Numbered from the stretch's first letter, positions 1 through 6,373 are shown. The stretch: DNA of 7,053 bases from an uncultured Lacticaseibacillus sp. (GCA_934339215.1 CAKRHU010000083.1:1-7053); one strand, 5' to 3'. Translations and numbers: made by a program. Notes: generated by a model not told the origin, from the sequence alone.

Positions 1-606
1 CTGACTGCACTGATCAATTCTAAGAATCCAACTTCTTATTTGTCTGGCGTAGATCCTGATAAGTTGTTAGCATCAACAGTTCAAGGTTTGGATGACGCCA
101 CCTTTCAAAAATTGGTAGACAGTATGGGCCTAGACAGCGCGCAAGCCGCGAAACTGATCCAAAAGCGGAATAACGATGCTGGTAATACTGCCACCAAAGC
201 AAGCGTCACCGCCACTGGCAGTTGGGCGTTCGGCAATTATACCCTCGGCCAAACGGCACCATTGACTGCGCAAGATAAAGTACGATTGACCGGCACGTTG
301 CCTGCAGGTCAACGTTTAAGTGTGACCATGTCTGACTGGACGAGCGGTGATAGCGCCTTTGCCCCGCAGCTGAGTTTGCCTGCAGGCGATAACGGGTGGA
401 GTGCCGTAGACTTGCAAGCTGACACCGCGGCAGTGGTGTTGACGAACCCGAATACCACCGCGATGCAATATGATCAGACCTTGATGTATCCGAGTTTGAC
501 GATTTCTCAATCACAAGCCAACAAAATGCAAGTCGGCGCGACGTATACAGGCACGTTGACTTGGACGATCGAAGATGTGCCAACCACCGACCATATGTTT
601 AGATAG
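1..606 (+). CDS. WxL-like cell-surface protein, C-terminal part (5' end outside window)
   Basis: The reading frame is open from the first base to a TAG at 604-606, giving 201 visible residues. An upstream start must exist, so the TTG at 40 is not taken as the start. The first 60 or so residues look helical (for example LDDATFQKLVDSMGLDSAQ). From about residue 67 the sequence becomes Thr/Ser/Gly/Ala-rich with alternating beta-type pattern and no cysteine. Near the end, YTGTLTWTIEDVP resembles the distal motif of the WxL cell-wall-binding domain (typically YTxTLTWTLxDxP), with WTI in place of WTL. WxL domains attach non-covalently to the Gram-positive wall, so a secreted surface role is inferred. 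There is no LPxTG or C-terminal membrane anchor, which fits WxL. The proximal W-x-L motif is not clear, and a seven-residue tail (TTDHMFR) follows the usual end. It could be another beta-sandwich surface protein. Family call moderate; coding call strong. Confidence 0.62.
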   Translation: MTALINSKNPTSYLSGVDPDKLLASTVQGLDDATFQKLVDSMGLDSAQAAKLIQKRNNDAGNTATKASVTATGSWAFGNYTLGQTAPLTAQDKVRLTGTLPAGQRLSVTMSDWTSGDSAFAPQLSLPAGDNGWSAVDLQADTAAVVLTNPNTTAMQYDQTLMYPSLTISQSQANKMQVGATYTGTLTWTIEDVPTTDHMFR

Positions 607-613
607 AATCTGT

Positions 614-650
614 AAAGCATTGAGCAAACTCGCTCAGTGCTTTTCATTTT
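614..650 (+). terminator. Rho-independent terminator of the surface-protein gene
   Basis: A 12-bp stem pairs 614-625 (AAAGCATTGAGC) with 632-643 (GCTCAGTGCTTT), with one T-G wobble and a 6-nt loop. It is followed by a T-rich tail (TTTTCATTTT). It begins 7 nt after the stop codon. Confidence 0.85.
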
Positions 651-675
651 GTCGTGAGAAGCCACCATGACGCGG

Positions 676-690
676 TTGTAAACGATTTTA
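676..690 (+). promoter_or_regulatory. Candidate cre (CcpA) site upstream of the rex promoter
   Basis: TGTAAACGATTTTA at 677-690 matches the Gram-positive cre consensus TGWAANCGNTNWCA at every defined position except the C near the 3' end, which is T here. It sits just upstream of the -35 box at 694. From that position CcpA could activate or block; the direction cannot be told from the sequence. Found by consensus match only. Confidence 0.5.
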
Positions 691-707
691 TGTTTGATTT
701 TTCACAA
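688..707 (+). promoter_or_regulatory. Candidate Rex operator O1 over the rex -35 box
   Basis: The 20-mer matches the Rex operator (TTGTGAAATATATTTCACAA). The right half TTTCACAA is intact. The left half is TTATG instead of TTGTG, with an AT-rich centre and correct half-site spacing. It covers the -35 hexamer at 694-699, so binding would block RNA polymerase. This suggests autoregulation by the downstream rex product (inference). Confidence 0.45.
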
Positions 708-722
708 GCCTCGTGCTATTCT
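694..722 (+). promoter_or_regulatory. Sigma-A promoter of rex
   Basis: The -35 is TTGATT (694-699). A 17-nt spacer leads to the -10 TATTCT (717-722), preceded by an extended -10 TG at 714-715. The predicted start of transcription is near 729, giving a leader of about 30 nt. Confidence 0.7.
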
Positions 723-725
723 AAT

Positions 726-745
726 ATGTGAATGAATGAACACAC
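726..745 (+). promoter_or_regulatory. Candidate Rex operator O2 at the rex transcription start
   Basis: TGTG (727-730) and CACA (741-744) form an inverted repeat separated by exactly 10 nt, the spacing of the Rex operator core. The left arm extends to TGTGAA as in the consensus, but the right arm reads AACACA rather than TTCACA. It overlaps the predicted +1. Weaker than O1; its position supports it more than its sequence. Confidence 0.3.
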
Positions 746-748
746 TTT

Positions 749-753
749 GGAGG
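749..753 (+). promoter_or_regulatory. Ribosome binding site deciding the rex start
   Basis: GGAGG lies 7 nt before ATG 761 and 4 nt before the adjacent in-frame GTG 758, so ATG is favoured. Confidence 0.8.
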
Positions 754-760
754 TGGCGTG

Positions 761-1399
761 ATGCTCGACGCAAAAACAAAAGTGTCAAAAGCGACGATCA
801 GACGAATTCCCTTATATTATCGGGCGGCTCAACAAATGCAACAACAAGGCATTCGGCGAGTGCGTTCAGATAAATTAGCAGAAATCATTCATATTCCTTC
901 AGCAACGATCAGACGAGATTTCTCAAGTTTCGGGGAACTGGGGAAAAGTGGGTATGGCTACAGTGTGGCGACGTTAGTTGAAGAATTCGGTCAATTGCTA
1001 CAAGTGCAATCGCCTGAAGATATTGCGCTGATCGGTGTCGGTGGCCTTGGGGCGGCTTTGATCGAAAATAATTTCCGACGTAATCCAGATTTGGATATCA
1101 TGGTGGCCTTTGACCATGATCCGGCGAAAATCAATACCAGCATCGGCGAGATTCCGATTTATTCGTTTGCGGATTTGAAGAAGCGCTTGCCTAAAGGGGT
1201 GCACACTGCGATTGTGGCGGTGCCAAGTTCGAGTCAGGCAAGTGTGATCCCACAGCTTGAAGCGGCCGGGATCACCGCCATTATGACCTTTGCGCCGCAA
1301 CCGGTGGCTTGCAAGCCGACGACCACGATCCGCTATATCGATCTCACCTCAGAATTACAAAGTCTTTTATATGTGGCGCATCAAAAACAAAAAGCATAA
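761..1399 (+). CDS. rex: Redox-sensing transcriptional repressor Rex
   Basis: Cytoplasmic dimeric repressor that binds DNA when NADH is low and releases it when NADH rises, typically controlling fermentative and NADH-oxidising genes. The 212-residue length is normal for the family. Residues 1-80 form the winged helix, with VSKATIRRIPLYYR at 8-21 and the recognition region SATIRRDFSSFGELGK at 47-62. A Rossmann NAD(H) domain follows, with GVGGLG at 92-97 and acidic residues D118 and D120 in the strand-2 region. The C-terminal IDLTSELQSLLYV is the usual domain-swapped helix region. ATG 761 is chosen because GGAGG at 749-753 lies 7 nt upstream; GTG 758 would be only 4 nt away. Small departures from the usual family pattern are GKSGYGY (often GKRGxGY) and TFAP where NFAP is common. 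Flanked by a surface protein and valS, it could be a paralogue rather than the main Rex. Confidence 0.95.
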   Translation: MLDAKTKVSKATIRRIPLYYRAAQQMQQQGIRRVRSDKLAEIIHIPSATIRRDFSSFGELGKSGYGYSVATLVEEFGQLLQVQSPEDIALIGVGGLGAALIENNFRRNPDLDIMVAFDHDPAKINTSIGEIPIYSFADLKKRLPKGVHTAIVAVPSSSQASVIPQLEAAGITAIMTFAPQPVACKPTTTIRYIDLTSELQSLLYVAHQKQKA

Positions 1400-1405
1400 A
1401 ATCCG

Positions 1406-1435
1406 TTGACGGCAACCGACTCGCAAGTTTATAAT
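1406..1435 (+). promoter_or_regulatory. Sigma-A promoter of the valS T-box leader
   Basis: TTGACG (1406-1411), an 18-nt spacer, and a perfect TATAAT (1430-1435). The predicted start is near 1441-1443, just before Stem I of the T-box. The promoter starts 7 nt after the rex stop codon. No convincing terminator separates rex from it, so some rex transcripts may also read into the leader. Confidence 0.85.
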
Positions 1436-1441
1436 GCGAGT
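1419..1441. repeat. Inverted repeat spanning the valS -10 box
   Basis: ACTCGCA (1419-1425) and TGCGAGT (1435-1441) are perfect 7-bp inverted arms separated by 9 nt that contain most of the TATAAT box. It could be an operator for an unidentified regulator or a weak hairpin at the end of rex transcripts. There is no T-tract after it, so it is not called a terminator. Confidence 0.5.
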
Positions 1442-1660
1442 AACGCAATGAACAAGAGGCGTGAAAGTTGGGTTTTCAGCGAGTCGACGGTAGGTGTGAG
1501 TCGATAAGTCAATTTTCATGTGTAGCTTGTGAGCTGTCATCCTGAATGCAGTAAGGCTGACCGGCACCGTCCGTTATCGGTTTTAAGTGGAGAAAGTCAT
1601 TTCTCAATTTAGGTGGCACCGCGAGTCAACTCGTCCTAATCATTAGGACGAGTTTTTTTG
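1441..1660 (+). ncRNA. T-box riboswitch (valine-specific) controlling valS
   Basis: A cis-acting leader that binds uncharged tRNA-Val and lets transcription continue into valS. The T-box sequence AGGTGGCACCGCG is at 1611-1623. Stem I includes ACAAG (1452-1456) paired with CTTGT (1526-1530), an upper helix of about ten pairs (CGTGAAAGTT with AATTTTCATG), the conserved AGCGAG, and a distal stem TCGAC (1484-1488)/GTCGA (1500-1504) with a GGTAGGTGTGA loop. The likely specifier is GTA (Val) at 1522-1524. It lies one base plus a 5-bp strand before GAGC, the same arrangement I recall for the Bacillus glyQS T-box. GTC at 1508-1510 is a second, less likely valine triplet. A CCGTTA-type conserved segment near 1570-1577 and a GAGAAA/TTTCTC hairpin (1590-1605) precede the antiterminator, which pairs TTAGG with CCTAA (1635-1639). 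The UGGN base is C, unexpected for tRNA-Val. Confidence 0.92.
1628..1660 (+). terminator. T-box regulatory terminator
   Basis: A perfect 12-bp stem pairs 1628-1639 (AACTCGTCCTAA) with 1643-1654 (TTAGGACGAGTT) around a 3-nt loop, and a run of seven T lies at 1653-1659. Its 5' arm also pairs with the T-box side (TTAGG and GCGAG) to form the alternative antiterminator, so the two structures exclude each other. Confidence 0.92.
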
Positions 1661-1675
1661 TTCACAAAAATAATT

Positions 1676-1680
1676 GGAGG
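1676..1680 (+). promoter_or_regulatory. Ribosome binding site deciding the valS start
   Basis: GGAGG lies 8 nt before ATG 1689. The upstream in-frame TTG at 1674 overlaps this site and so cannot be a sensible start. Confidence 0.85.
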
Positions 1681-1688
1681 ATCATTCC

Positions 1689-4331
1689 ATGAAAGAAGAA
1701 TTAGCCCCAAAATTCGACCCGCAAGCCGTCGAAGCTGGCCGCTATGATAAGTGGCTGGAACAAGGCGTTTTCAAACCATCAGGCGACAAGAAAGCCAAAC
1801 CTTATAGTATCGTGATCCCACCGCCAAATGTCACTGGGAAGTTACATTTAGGTCATGCTTGGGATACCACCTTGCAAGATATGTTGATCCGGCAAAAGCG
1901 GATGCAAGGCTTTGACACCTTGTGGTTGCCAGGGATGGACCATGCCGGCATCGCCACCCAAGCTAAAGTTGAAGCCAAGCTGCGCAAAGAAGGCATCACG
2001 CGCTATGACCTCGGCCGCGAAAAGTTTGTCGAAAAAGTTTGGGAATGGAAAGACGAATTTGCGGCCACCATCAAACAACAATGGGGCAAAATGGGTTTAT
2101 CTTTGGATTATTCCCGTGAACGCTTCACTTTGGATGATGGGTTGTCTAAAGCCGTGCGCAAAGTCTTCGTGGACTTGTACAACAAAGGGTTGATCTATCG
2201 CGGCGAATATATTGTGAACTGGGATCCGCAAGCGCGTACTGCCTTGTCTGACATCGAAGTTATCCATGAAGATGATAAAGGTGCCTTTTATCACATGACT
2301 TACAAGTTCGCTGACGGCACGCCTGGCGGCATTGAAATTGCCACCACTCGTCCTGAAACCATGTTTGGTGATACTGCCGTGGCGGTTAACCCATCAGACG
2401 AACGCTACAAAGACATGATCGGCAAAAACGTGATCGTACCGATCGTCGGTCGCGAAATTCCGATCATCGGCGATATTCATGCCGATCCTGAATTTGGGAC
2501 TGGGGCCGTTAAGATCACGCCAGCCCATGACCCTAATGACTTCCAAGTTGGGAATCGGCACAATTTGGCACGCATCAACTGTATGAATGATGATGGCACT
2601 ATGAACGAAAACGCCGGCAAGTATCAAGGCCAAGATCGTTTTGAATGCCGTGAAAACTTGGTCAACGACCTGAAAGCATCTGGCGATTTGTTGAAGATCG
2701 TGCCGATTGTCCACAGTGTTGGCCACTCTGAACGTACCGGTGTCCAAGTTGAAGCACGTTTGTCCACGCAATGGTTCGTTAAGATGAAGCCTCTTGCTGA
2801 AGCTTCCATCAAGAACCAAGAAGGCGACAACAAAGTCAACTTTGTGCCAGAACGGTTTGAACATACTTTCTTAAACTGGATGAACAACATCCATGACTGG
2901 GTCATCTCCCGGCAACTGTGGTGGGGCCATCGCATTCCTGCTTGGTACAACAAGACGACTGGCGAAATGTATGTCGGCATGGAAGCGCCAAAAGATGCTG
3001 AAAACTGGGAACAAGATCCAGACGTTTTGGACACTTGGTTCAGTTCTGCCTTGTGGCCATTCTCCACGATGGGCTGGCCGGATACCGATGCGCCAGACTA
3101 TAAGCGCTACTACCCAACAGATACTTTAGTGACTGGCTATGACATCATTCCATTTTGGGTCGCACGGATGATTTTCCAAGGTTTGGAATTCACCGGCCAA
3201 CGCCCATTCAAGAACACCTTGATCCACGGCTTGATCCGTGATGAACAAGGCCGCAAGATGTCTAAGTCCTTGGGCAACGGGATCGACCCAATGGATGTTA
3301 TTGAAAAATATGGCGCTGATGCTTTGCGTTGGTTCTTAGTTAACGGGTCCACTCCTGGTCAAGATACACGTTTTTCATGGAAAGCAATCGGCGCTTCTTG
3401 GAACTTCATCAACAAGATCTGGAACATGTCACGGTTTGTTTTGATGAACCTTGAGGACACCAAAGCTGACGCGCAACCAGATCCAAGTACGTTCGACTTG
3501 TCTGATCAATGGATCTTCGCGCGTTTGAACGAAACCATTGAAAGTGTCACTGCTAAGTTCGACAAGTTCGAATTTGGGGAAGCTGAACGTGATTTGTACA
3601 ACTTCATCTGGAACGAATTGGCGGACTGGTACATCGAAATGGCCAAGGAAGTCTTATATGGTGAAGATGAAGCAGCCAAGGCTGCCAAGCGGATCAACTT
3701 GCGCTATGTCTTAGATCAAGTGTTACGTTTATTGCACCCGATCATGCCATTCGTCACTGAAAAGATCTGGTTGACCATGCCACATATCGGCGAATCCATT
3801 GTGGTCGCTTCTTATCCTGTGACCCATAAAGAATTCGAAAATGCGGATGCCATCAAGCAAATGCAAGCATTGATCGAATTGATCCGCGCCGTTCGTGGGA
3901 TCCGTACCGACGTGAACGCCCCAATGGCCAACGAAATCGATATTCAAGTCAAGTTGCAAGACGCTGACTTGAAGCCGATTTTCGACCAGAACTTTGAATT
4001 CATCAACCGCTTCGTGCACGCGAAGGCATTTGAAGTCGGCACCGACCTCGACACCCCAGCACTGGCCGCTTCTGCTGTCATCAACGGTGCCACGATTTAC
4101 GTGCCGCTGGCTGAATTGATCGACTTAGATGACGAAATCGCTAAGTTGACCAAAGCCGAAAAGAAGCTTGACCAAGAAATTGCCCGCTTTGAAAAGAAGC
4201 TCGGCAACCAAGGCTTCTTGGCCCAAGCACCAGCTGAAGTTATCGACGAGCAAAAAGCCAAATTGGCTGATGCCCAAGCCAAATTGGCTGGTACGCAAGA
4301 TCGCATCAAGGAATTACAAGCAGCCAAATAA
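1689..4331 (+). CDS. valS: Valyl-tRNA synthetase (EC 6.1.1.9)
   Basis: Cytoplasmic class I enzyme that charges tRNA-Val with valine using ATP and hydrolyses mischarged threonyl-tRNA-Val. The 880-residue length is typical. The catalytic Rossmann fold shows [13 protein letters not shown] with the HIGH-type motif HLGH at 53-56, and KMSKS at 523-527. The CP1 editing domain is present, with the threonine-rich TTRPE at 219-223 and HDPND at 280-284, including the conserved Asp281. An anticodon-binding helical domain follows, roughly residues 600-760. The C-terminal coiled-coil arm (about 807-880) is rich in Lys, Glu, Ala and Leu and contains the bend [10 protein letters not shown]; it packs on the tRNA corner. 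ATG 1689 is set by GGAGG at 1676-1680. The gene is transcribed from its own promoter under T-box control, so expression should rise when valine runs short. No missing catalytic motif or frameshift was seen. Confidence 0.98.
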   Translation: MKEELAPKFDPQAVEAGRYDKWLEQGVFKPSGDKKAKPYSIVIPPPNVTGKLHLGHAWDTTLQDMLIRQKRMQGFDTLWLPGMDHAGIATQAKVEAKLRKEGITRYDLGREKFVEKVWEWKDEFAATIKQQWGKMGLSLDYSRERFTLDDGLSKAVRKVFVDLYNKGLIYRGEYIVNWDPQARTALSDIEVIHEDDKGAFYHMTYKFADGTPGGIEIATTRPETMFGDTAVAVNPSDERYKDMIGKNVIVPIVGREIPIIGDIHADPEFGTGAVKITPAHDPNDFQVGNRHNLARINCMNDDGTMNENAGKYQGQDRFECRENLVNDLKASGDLLKIVPIVHSVGHSERTGVQVEARLSTQWFVKMKPLAEASIKNQEGDNKVNFVPERFEHTFLNWMNNIHDWVISRQLWWGHRIPAWYNKTTGEMYVGMEAPKDAENWEQDPDVLDTWFSSALWPFSTMGWPDTDAPDYKRYYPTDTLVTGYDIIPFWVARMIFQGLEFTGQRPFKNTLIHGLIRDEQGRKMSKSLGNGIDPMDVIEKYGADALRWFLVNGSTPGQDTRFSWKAIGASWNFINKIWNMSRFVLMNLEDTKADAQPDPSTFDLSDQWIFARLNETIESVTAKFDKFEFGEAERDLYNFIWNELADWYIEMAKEVLYGEDEAAKAAKRINLRYVLDQVLRLLHPIMPFVTEKIWLTMPHIGESIVVASYPVTHKEFENADAIKQMQALIELIRAVRGIRTDVNAPMANEIDIQVKLQDADLKPIFDQNFEFINRFVHAKAFEVGTDLDTPALAASAVINGATIYVPLAELIDLDDEIAKLTKAEKKLDQEIARFEKKLGNQGFLAQAPAEVIDEQKAKLADAQAKLAGTQDRIKELQAAK

Positions 4332-4343
4332 GCTTCTTGAACG

Positions 4344-4374
4344 AGCAGGATGTCTTCGGATGTCCTGCTTTTTT
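4344..4374 (+). terminator. Rho-independent terminator of valS with UUCG tetraloop
   Basis: AGCAGGATGTC (4344-4354) pairs with GATGTCCTGCT (4359-4369), including two tandem G-U wobbles. The stem is capped by a C(UUCG)G tetraloop at 4355-4358 and followed by a T-run at 4369-4374. It begins 12 nt after the valS stop. Confidence 0.93.
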
Positions 4375-4398
4375 GCGCCATTGCCTAAAACTCGACGA

Positions 4399-4412
4399 TG
4401 ATGGCGGTTTCA
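4399..4412 (+). promoter_or_regulatory. Weak candidate cre site, upstream element of the oxidase gene
   Basis: TGATGGCGGTTTCA matches TGWAANCGNTNWCA except for the two central-left A positions. It is centred about 80 nt upstream of the predicted transcription start. Its right part overlaps the left arm of the imperfect hairpin at 4403-4444. Consensus match only. Confidence 0.3.
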
Positions 4413-4444
4413 TGATATGCTTAAATTGGCATCAGGAATTCGCC
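4403..4444. repeat. Imperfect inverted repeat upstream of the oxidase promoter
   Basis: GGCG (4403-4406) pairs with CGCC (4441-4444), TTC (4409-4411) with GAA (4436-4438), TGAT (4413-4416) with ATCA (4431-4434), and GC with GC around an 8-nt loop. That is about 13 pairs plus one wobble, with two mismatches and a 2-nt bulge. No T-tract follows, so it is not a terminator. It may be an operator or chance. Confidence 0.35.
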
Positions 4445-4453
4445 GGACACCAC

Positions 4454-4481
4454 TTGTATTTTATAAGCGTTACGATATACT
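4454..4481 (+). promoter_or_regulatory. Sigma-A promoter of the pyruvate oxidase gene
   Basis: The -35 is TTGTAT (4454-4459), then a 16-nt spacer and the -10 TATACT (4476-4481). The predicted start is near 4488, leaving a leader of about 37 nt with GGAGG at 4512-4516, 8 nt before the ATG. A degenerate cre-like stretch (4461-4475, AAGCG core, two mismatches to WTGNAANCGNWNNCW) lies in the spacer, where CcpA binding would repress. Confidence 0.65.
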
Positions 4482-4524
4482 ACTGTTGTAGATACTTATT
4501 AAAAGAAAGCTGGAGGACGAGCTC

Positions 4525-6309
4525 ATGGCAAAAATTAATGCATCAGACGCAATGTTGAAGGTCATCGAATCATGGGGCGTGAAAAACATTTATGGGTTAC
4601 CAGGGGGCTCGTTTGACTCCACCATGAATGCCTTGCACAATCGCCAAGCCACGCTGAATTATGTCCAAGTGCGGCATGAAGAAGTCGGGGCGTTGGCGGC
4701 AGTGGGTGAAGCCAAAGTCACCGGTAAAATCGGGGTCACTTTTGGTTCGGCGGGCCCTGGTGCAGTGCATTTGCTCAATGGGTTGTACGATGCGCAATAT
4801 GATCATGTGCCAGTCTTGGCGCTAGTCGGGCAAGTGCCGACGAGTGCGATGAATACCGCGTACTTCCAAGAAATGAACGAAAACCCGATGTTTGCTGACG
4901 TTTCCGTTTATAACCGCACGGTGATGACCGCCAAACAAATGCCAGCTGTCGTTGATGAAGCGATTCGCCAAGCTTATGCGCACAAAGGCGTTGCGGTGAT
5001 CACCATTCCTAAAGACTTAGGCTGGACGGAAATCGAAGACGACTATGTGTCCAGTGCGCCGTTGTATCAAGATCCGATTTTGCCAGAACCGGATTTGACG
5101 CGCGTTGACGAAGCGCTGAAGATCATGAACGCGGCGAAGCATCCGATTTTATATGTCGGCAACGGGGCGCGTGGCGCCAAGGATCAAATCATCGCCTTGT
5201 CTGAAAAGCTCCATGCGCCGATAGTGGTGACGGCCTTGGCCAAAGGCGTGGTGCCGGATAGTTACATCGGCAATATGGGCTCCGCAGGTCGGGTGGCGTC
5301 AAAGCCTGGGGTCGAAACTGCCCGGGCGGCAGATGCTGTATTATTCTTAGGCTCCGACTTCCCATTCCAACCTTACTTTATCGCCCCAGATGCCAAGTAC
5401 ATTCAAGTGGATATCGATTCTAGCAAGTTAGGGCGGCGACATCATGTCGACGTGGCGATTTTAGCCGATGCCAAAAAGACCATCCAAGCCTTGTTAGATC
5501 GCTCAGATCCATTGCCAGAAAGTGCGTGGTATCGTGCCGCGTTGGCCAACCACAAGAACTGGTGGGATTGGATCGCTAGCTTTGATGACGACAACAGCAC
5601 ACCACTGCGCATCGAACCAGTTTTTAAAGCGATCAATGATGCGGCGTTGCCAAATGCAATTTTCCAAGTCGACGTCGGGAACGTGACGATTGATGGCATG
5701 CGGTTCTTAAAAGCTGATCAAGCCCAGAAATTCACCACTTCTGGTTGGTATGCGACGATGGGCTATGCCTTACCTGCGGCTATCGGCGCCAAGTCCGCAT
5801 ACCCGAGTCGTCAAGTATGGTCGATTTCTGGTGACGGTGGGTTTGCCATGGTGATGCAAGACATTTTGACCCAAGTGAAGTACAATTTGCCGATCATCAA
5901 TGTGGTGTTGACCAACGAATCGCTGGGCTTTATCGAAGCGGAGCAAGATGACACCAAACAACCTCACTCAGGCGTGGATTTGATCGACGCTGATTACGGG
6001 GATGCGGCCACGGCACTTGGGGCACAGGGCTTTGAAGTACACACCCTGGCAGAACTGCACGCCGCGTTTGCCGCGGCGTTGAAAGCCAAAGGCCCAGTGG
6101 TGATCGATGTCAAAGTCACTGATTTGCGGCCAATTCCAGTGGAACAATTGGTATTGGATAAGCAAACCCAAGATCCCGCCGCAGTGGATGCGTTTGTTGA
6201 GAAATATTCGGCCCAAGCATTGATCCCATTGCGTACTTTGCTGGAACAAGAAGGCGAAGCAGGCAAGGGCGAAGATGTGAAAATGATGATTCACAAAGGC
6301 GACCAATAA
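4525..6309 (+). CDS. spxB: Pyruvate oxidase (ThDP- and FAD-dependent, H2O2-forming)
   Basis: Converts pyruvate, phosphate and O2 into acetyl phosphate, CO2 and H2O2 (EC 1.2.3.3), yielding ATP through acetate kinase during aerobic growth. The 594 residues align closely with the Lactobacillus plantarum enzyme (603 aa, also called Pox). The N-terminal ThDP domain has YGLPGGS (23-29) and VRHEEVGA with the cofactor-activating Glu52 (Glu59 in L. plantarum). FQEMNENP at 114-121 keeps the Phe equivalent to Phe121. The central FAD domain shows GSAGR (252-256), LFLGSDFPF (273-281) and QVDIDSSKLG. The C-terminal ThDP/Mg domain has GDGG (436-439) through N464, and Phe469 and Glu473 match Phe479 and Glu483. 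This favours oxidase over acetolactate synthase. A C-terminal tail of about 15-20 residues, rich in Gly, Glu and Lys, goes beyond the L. plantarum end. It has its own promoter and terminator, and catabolite control is plausible. Confidence 0.94.
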   Translation: MAKINASDAMLKVIESWGVKNIYGLPGGSFDSTMNALHNRQATLNYVQVRHEEVGALAAVGEAKVTGKIGVTFGSAGPGAVHLLNGLYDAQYDHVPVLALVGQVPTSAMNTAYFQEMNENPMFADVSVYNRTVMTAKQMPAVVDEAIRQAYAHKGVAVITIPKDLGWTEIEDDYVSSAPLYQDPILPEPDLTRVDEALKIMNAAKHPILYVGNGARGAKDQIIALSEKLHAPIVVTALAKGVVPDSYIGNMGSAGRVASKPGVETARAADAVLFLGSDFPFQPYFIAPDAKYIQVDIDSSKLGRRHHVDVAILADAKKTIQALLDRSDPLPESAWYRAALANHKNWWDWIASFDDDNSTPLRIEPVFKAINDAALPNAIFQVDVGNVTIDGMRFLKADQAQKFTTSGWYATMGYALPAAIGAKSAYPSRQVWSISGDGGFAMVMQDILTQVKYNLPIINVVLTNESLGFIEAEQDDTKQPHSGVDLIDADYGDAATALGAQGFEVHTLAELHAAFAAALKAKGPVVIDVKVTDLRPIPVEQLVLDKQTQDPAAVDAFVEKYSAQALIPLRTLLEQEGEAGKGEDVKMMIHKGDQ

Positions 6310-6318
6310 AATGGACAG

Positions 6319-6348
6319 AAGCGACGGCTGAAAAGGCGCCGCTTTTTG
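6319..6348 (+). terminator. Rho-independent terminator of the pyruvate oxidase gene
   Basis: AAGCG (6319-6323) pairs with CGCTT (6340-6344). After an A-C mismatch the stem continues with CG/CG, around a loop containing TGAAAA, and a T-run lies at 6343-6347. It begins 9 nt after the stop codon and is the weakest of the terminators here. Confidence 0.7.
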
Positions 6349-6355
6349 CTATACT
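6347..6355 (+). promoter_or_regulatory. Extended -10 promoter of the small OmdA-family gene
   Basis: TGCTATACT is an extended -10 (TGnTATACT). The best -35 is only CTGAAA at 6328-6333 with 16-nt spacing, inside the preceding terminator hairpin. The predicted start near 6361-6362 coincides with the ribosome binding site, implying a leader of only about 12 nt. Confidence 0.55.
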
Positions 6356-6361
6356 GAATTT

Positions 6362-6367
6362 GAGGTG
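6362..6367 (+). promoter_or_regulatory. Ribosome binding site deciding the OmdA-family start
   Basis: GAGGTG lies 6 nt before ATG 6374. The in-frame GTG at 6365 is part of this site and is rejected as a start. Confidence 0.75.
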
Positions 6368-6373
6368 ACCAAG

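Noticed and set aside
206..583. Minus-strand open frame of 125 codons over the surface-protein gene
   Set aside because: Composition is Ser/Arg-rich as expected for an antisense shadow, and the plus-strand frame is open with a WxL-like end and its own terminator.
1661..1667. TTCACAA Rex half-site just before the valS ribosome binding site
   Set aside because: The matching left half at the right spacing (1648-1653) is absent, and the position is within the leader after the T-box terminator, not at the promoter.
2394..2864. Minus-strand open frame of 156 codons inside valS
   Set aside because: It lies wholly antisense to a confident valS coding region, has no recognisable protein family and no good ribosome binding site; it is a shadow frame.
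4480..4491. CTAC-TGTT-GTAG small inverted repeat at the oxidase transcription start
   Set aside because: Only 4-bp arms and no extension beyond them; expected by chance at this length.
4337..4558. Plus-strand open frame of 73 codons bridging valS and the oxidase gene
   Set aside because: It spans the valS terminator and the oxidase promoter, overlaps the oxidase start in another frame, and has no suitable ribosome binding site.
5968..6306. Minus-strand open frame of 112 codons inside the pyruvate oxidase gene
   Set aside because: Antisense to the conserved C-terminal domain of the oxidase, His/Phe/Cys-rich with no family likeness.
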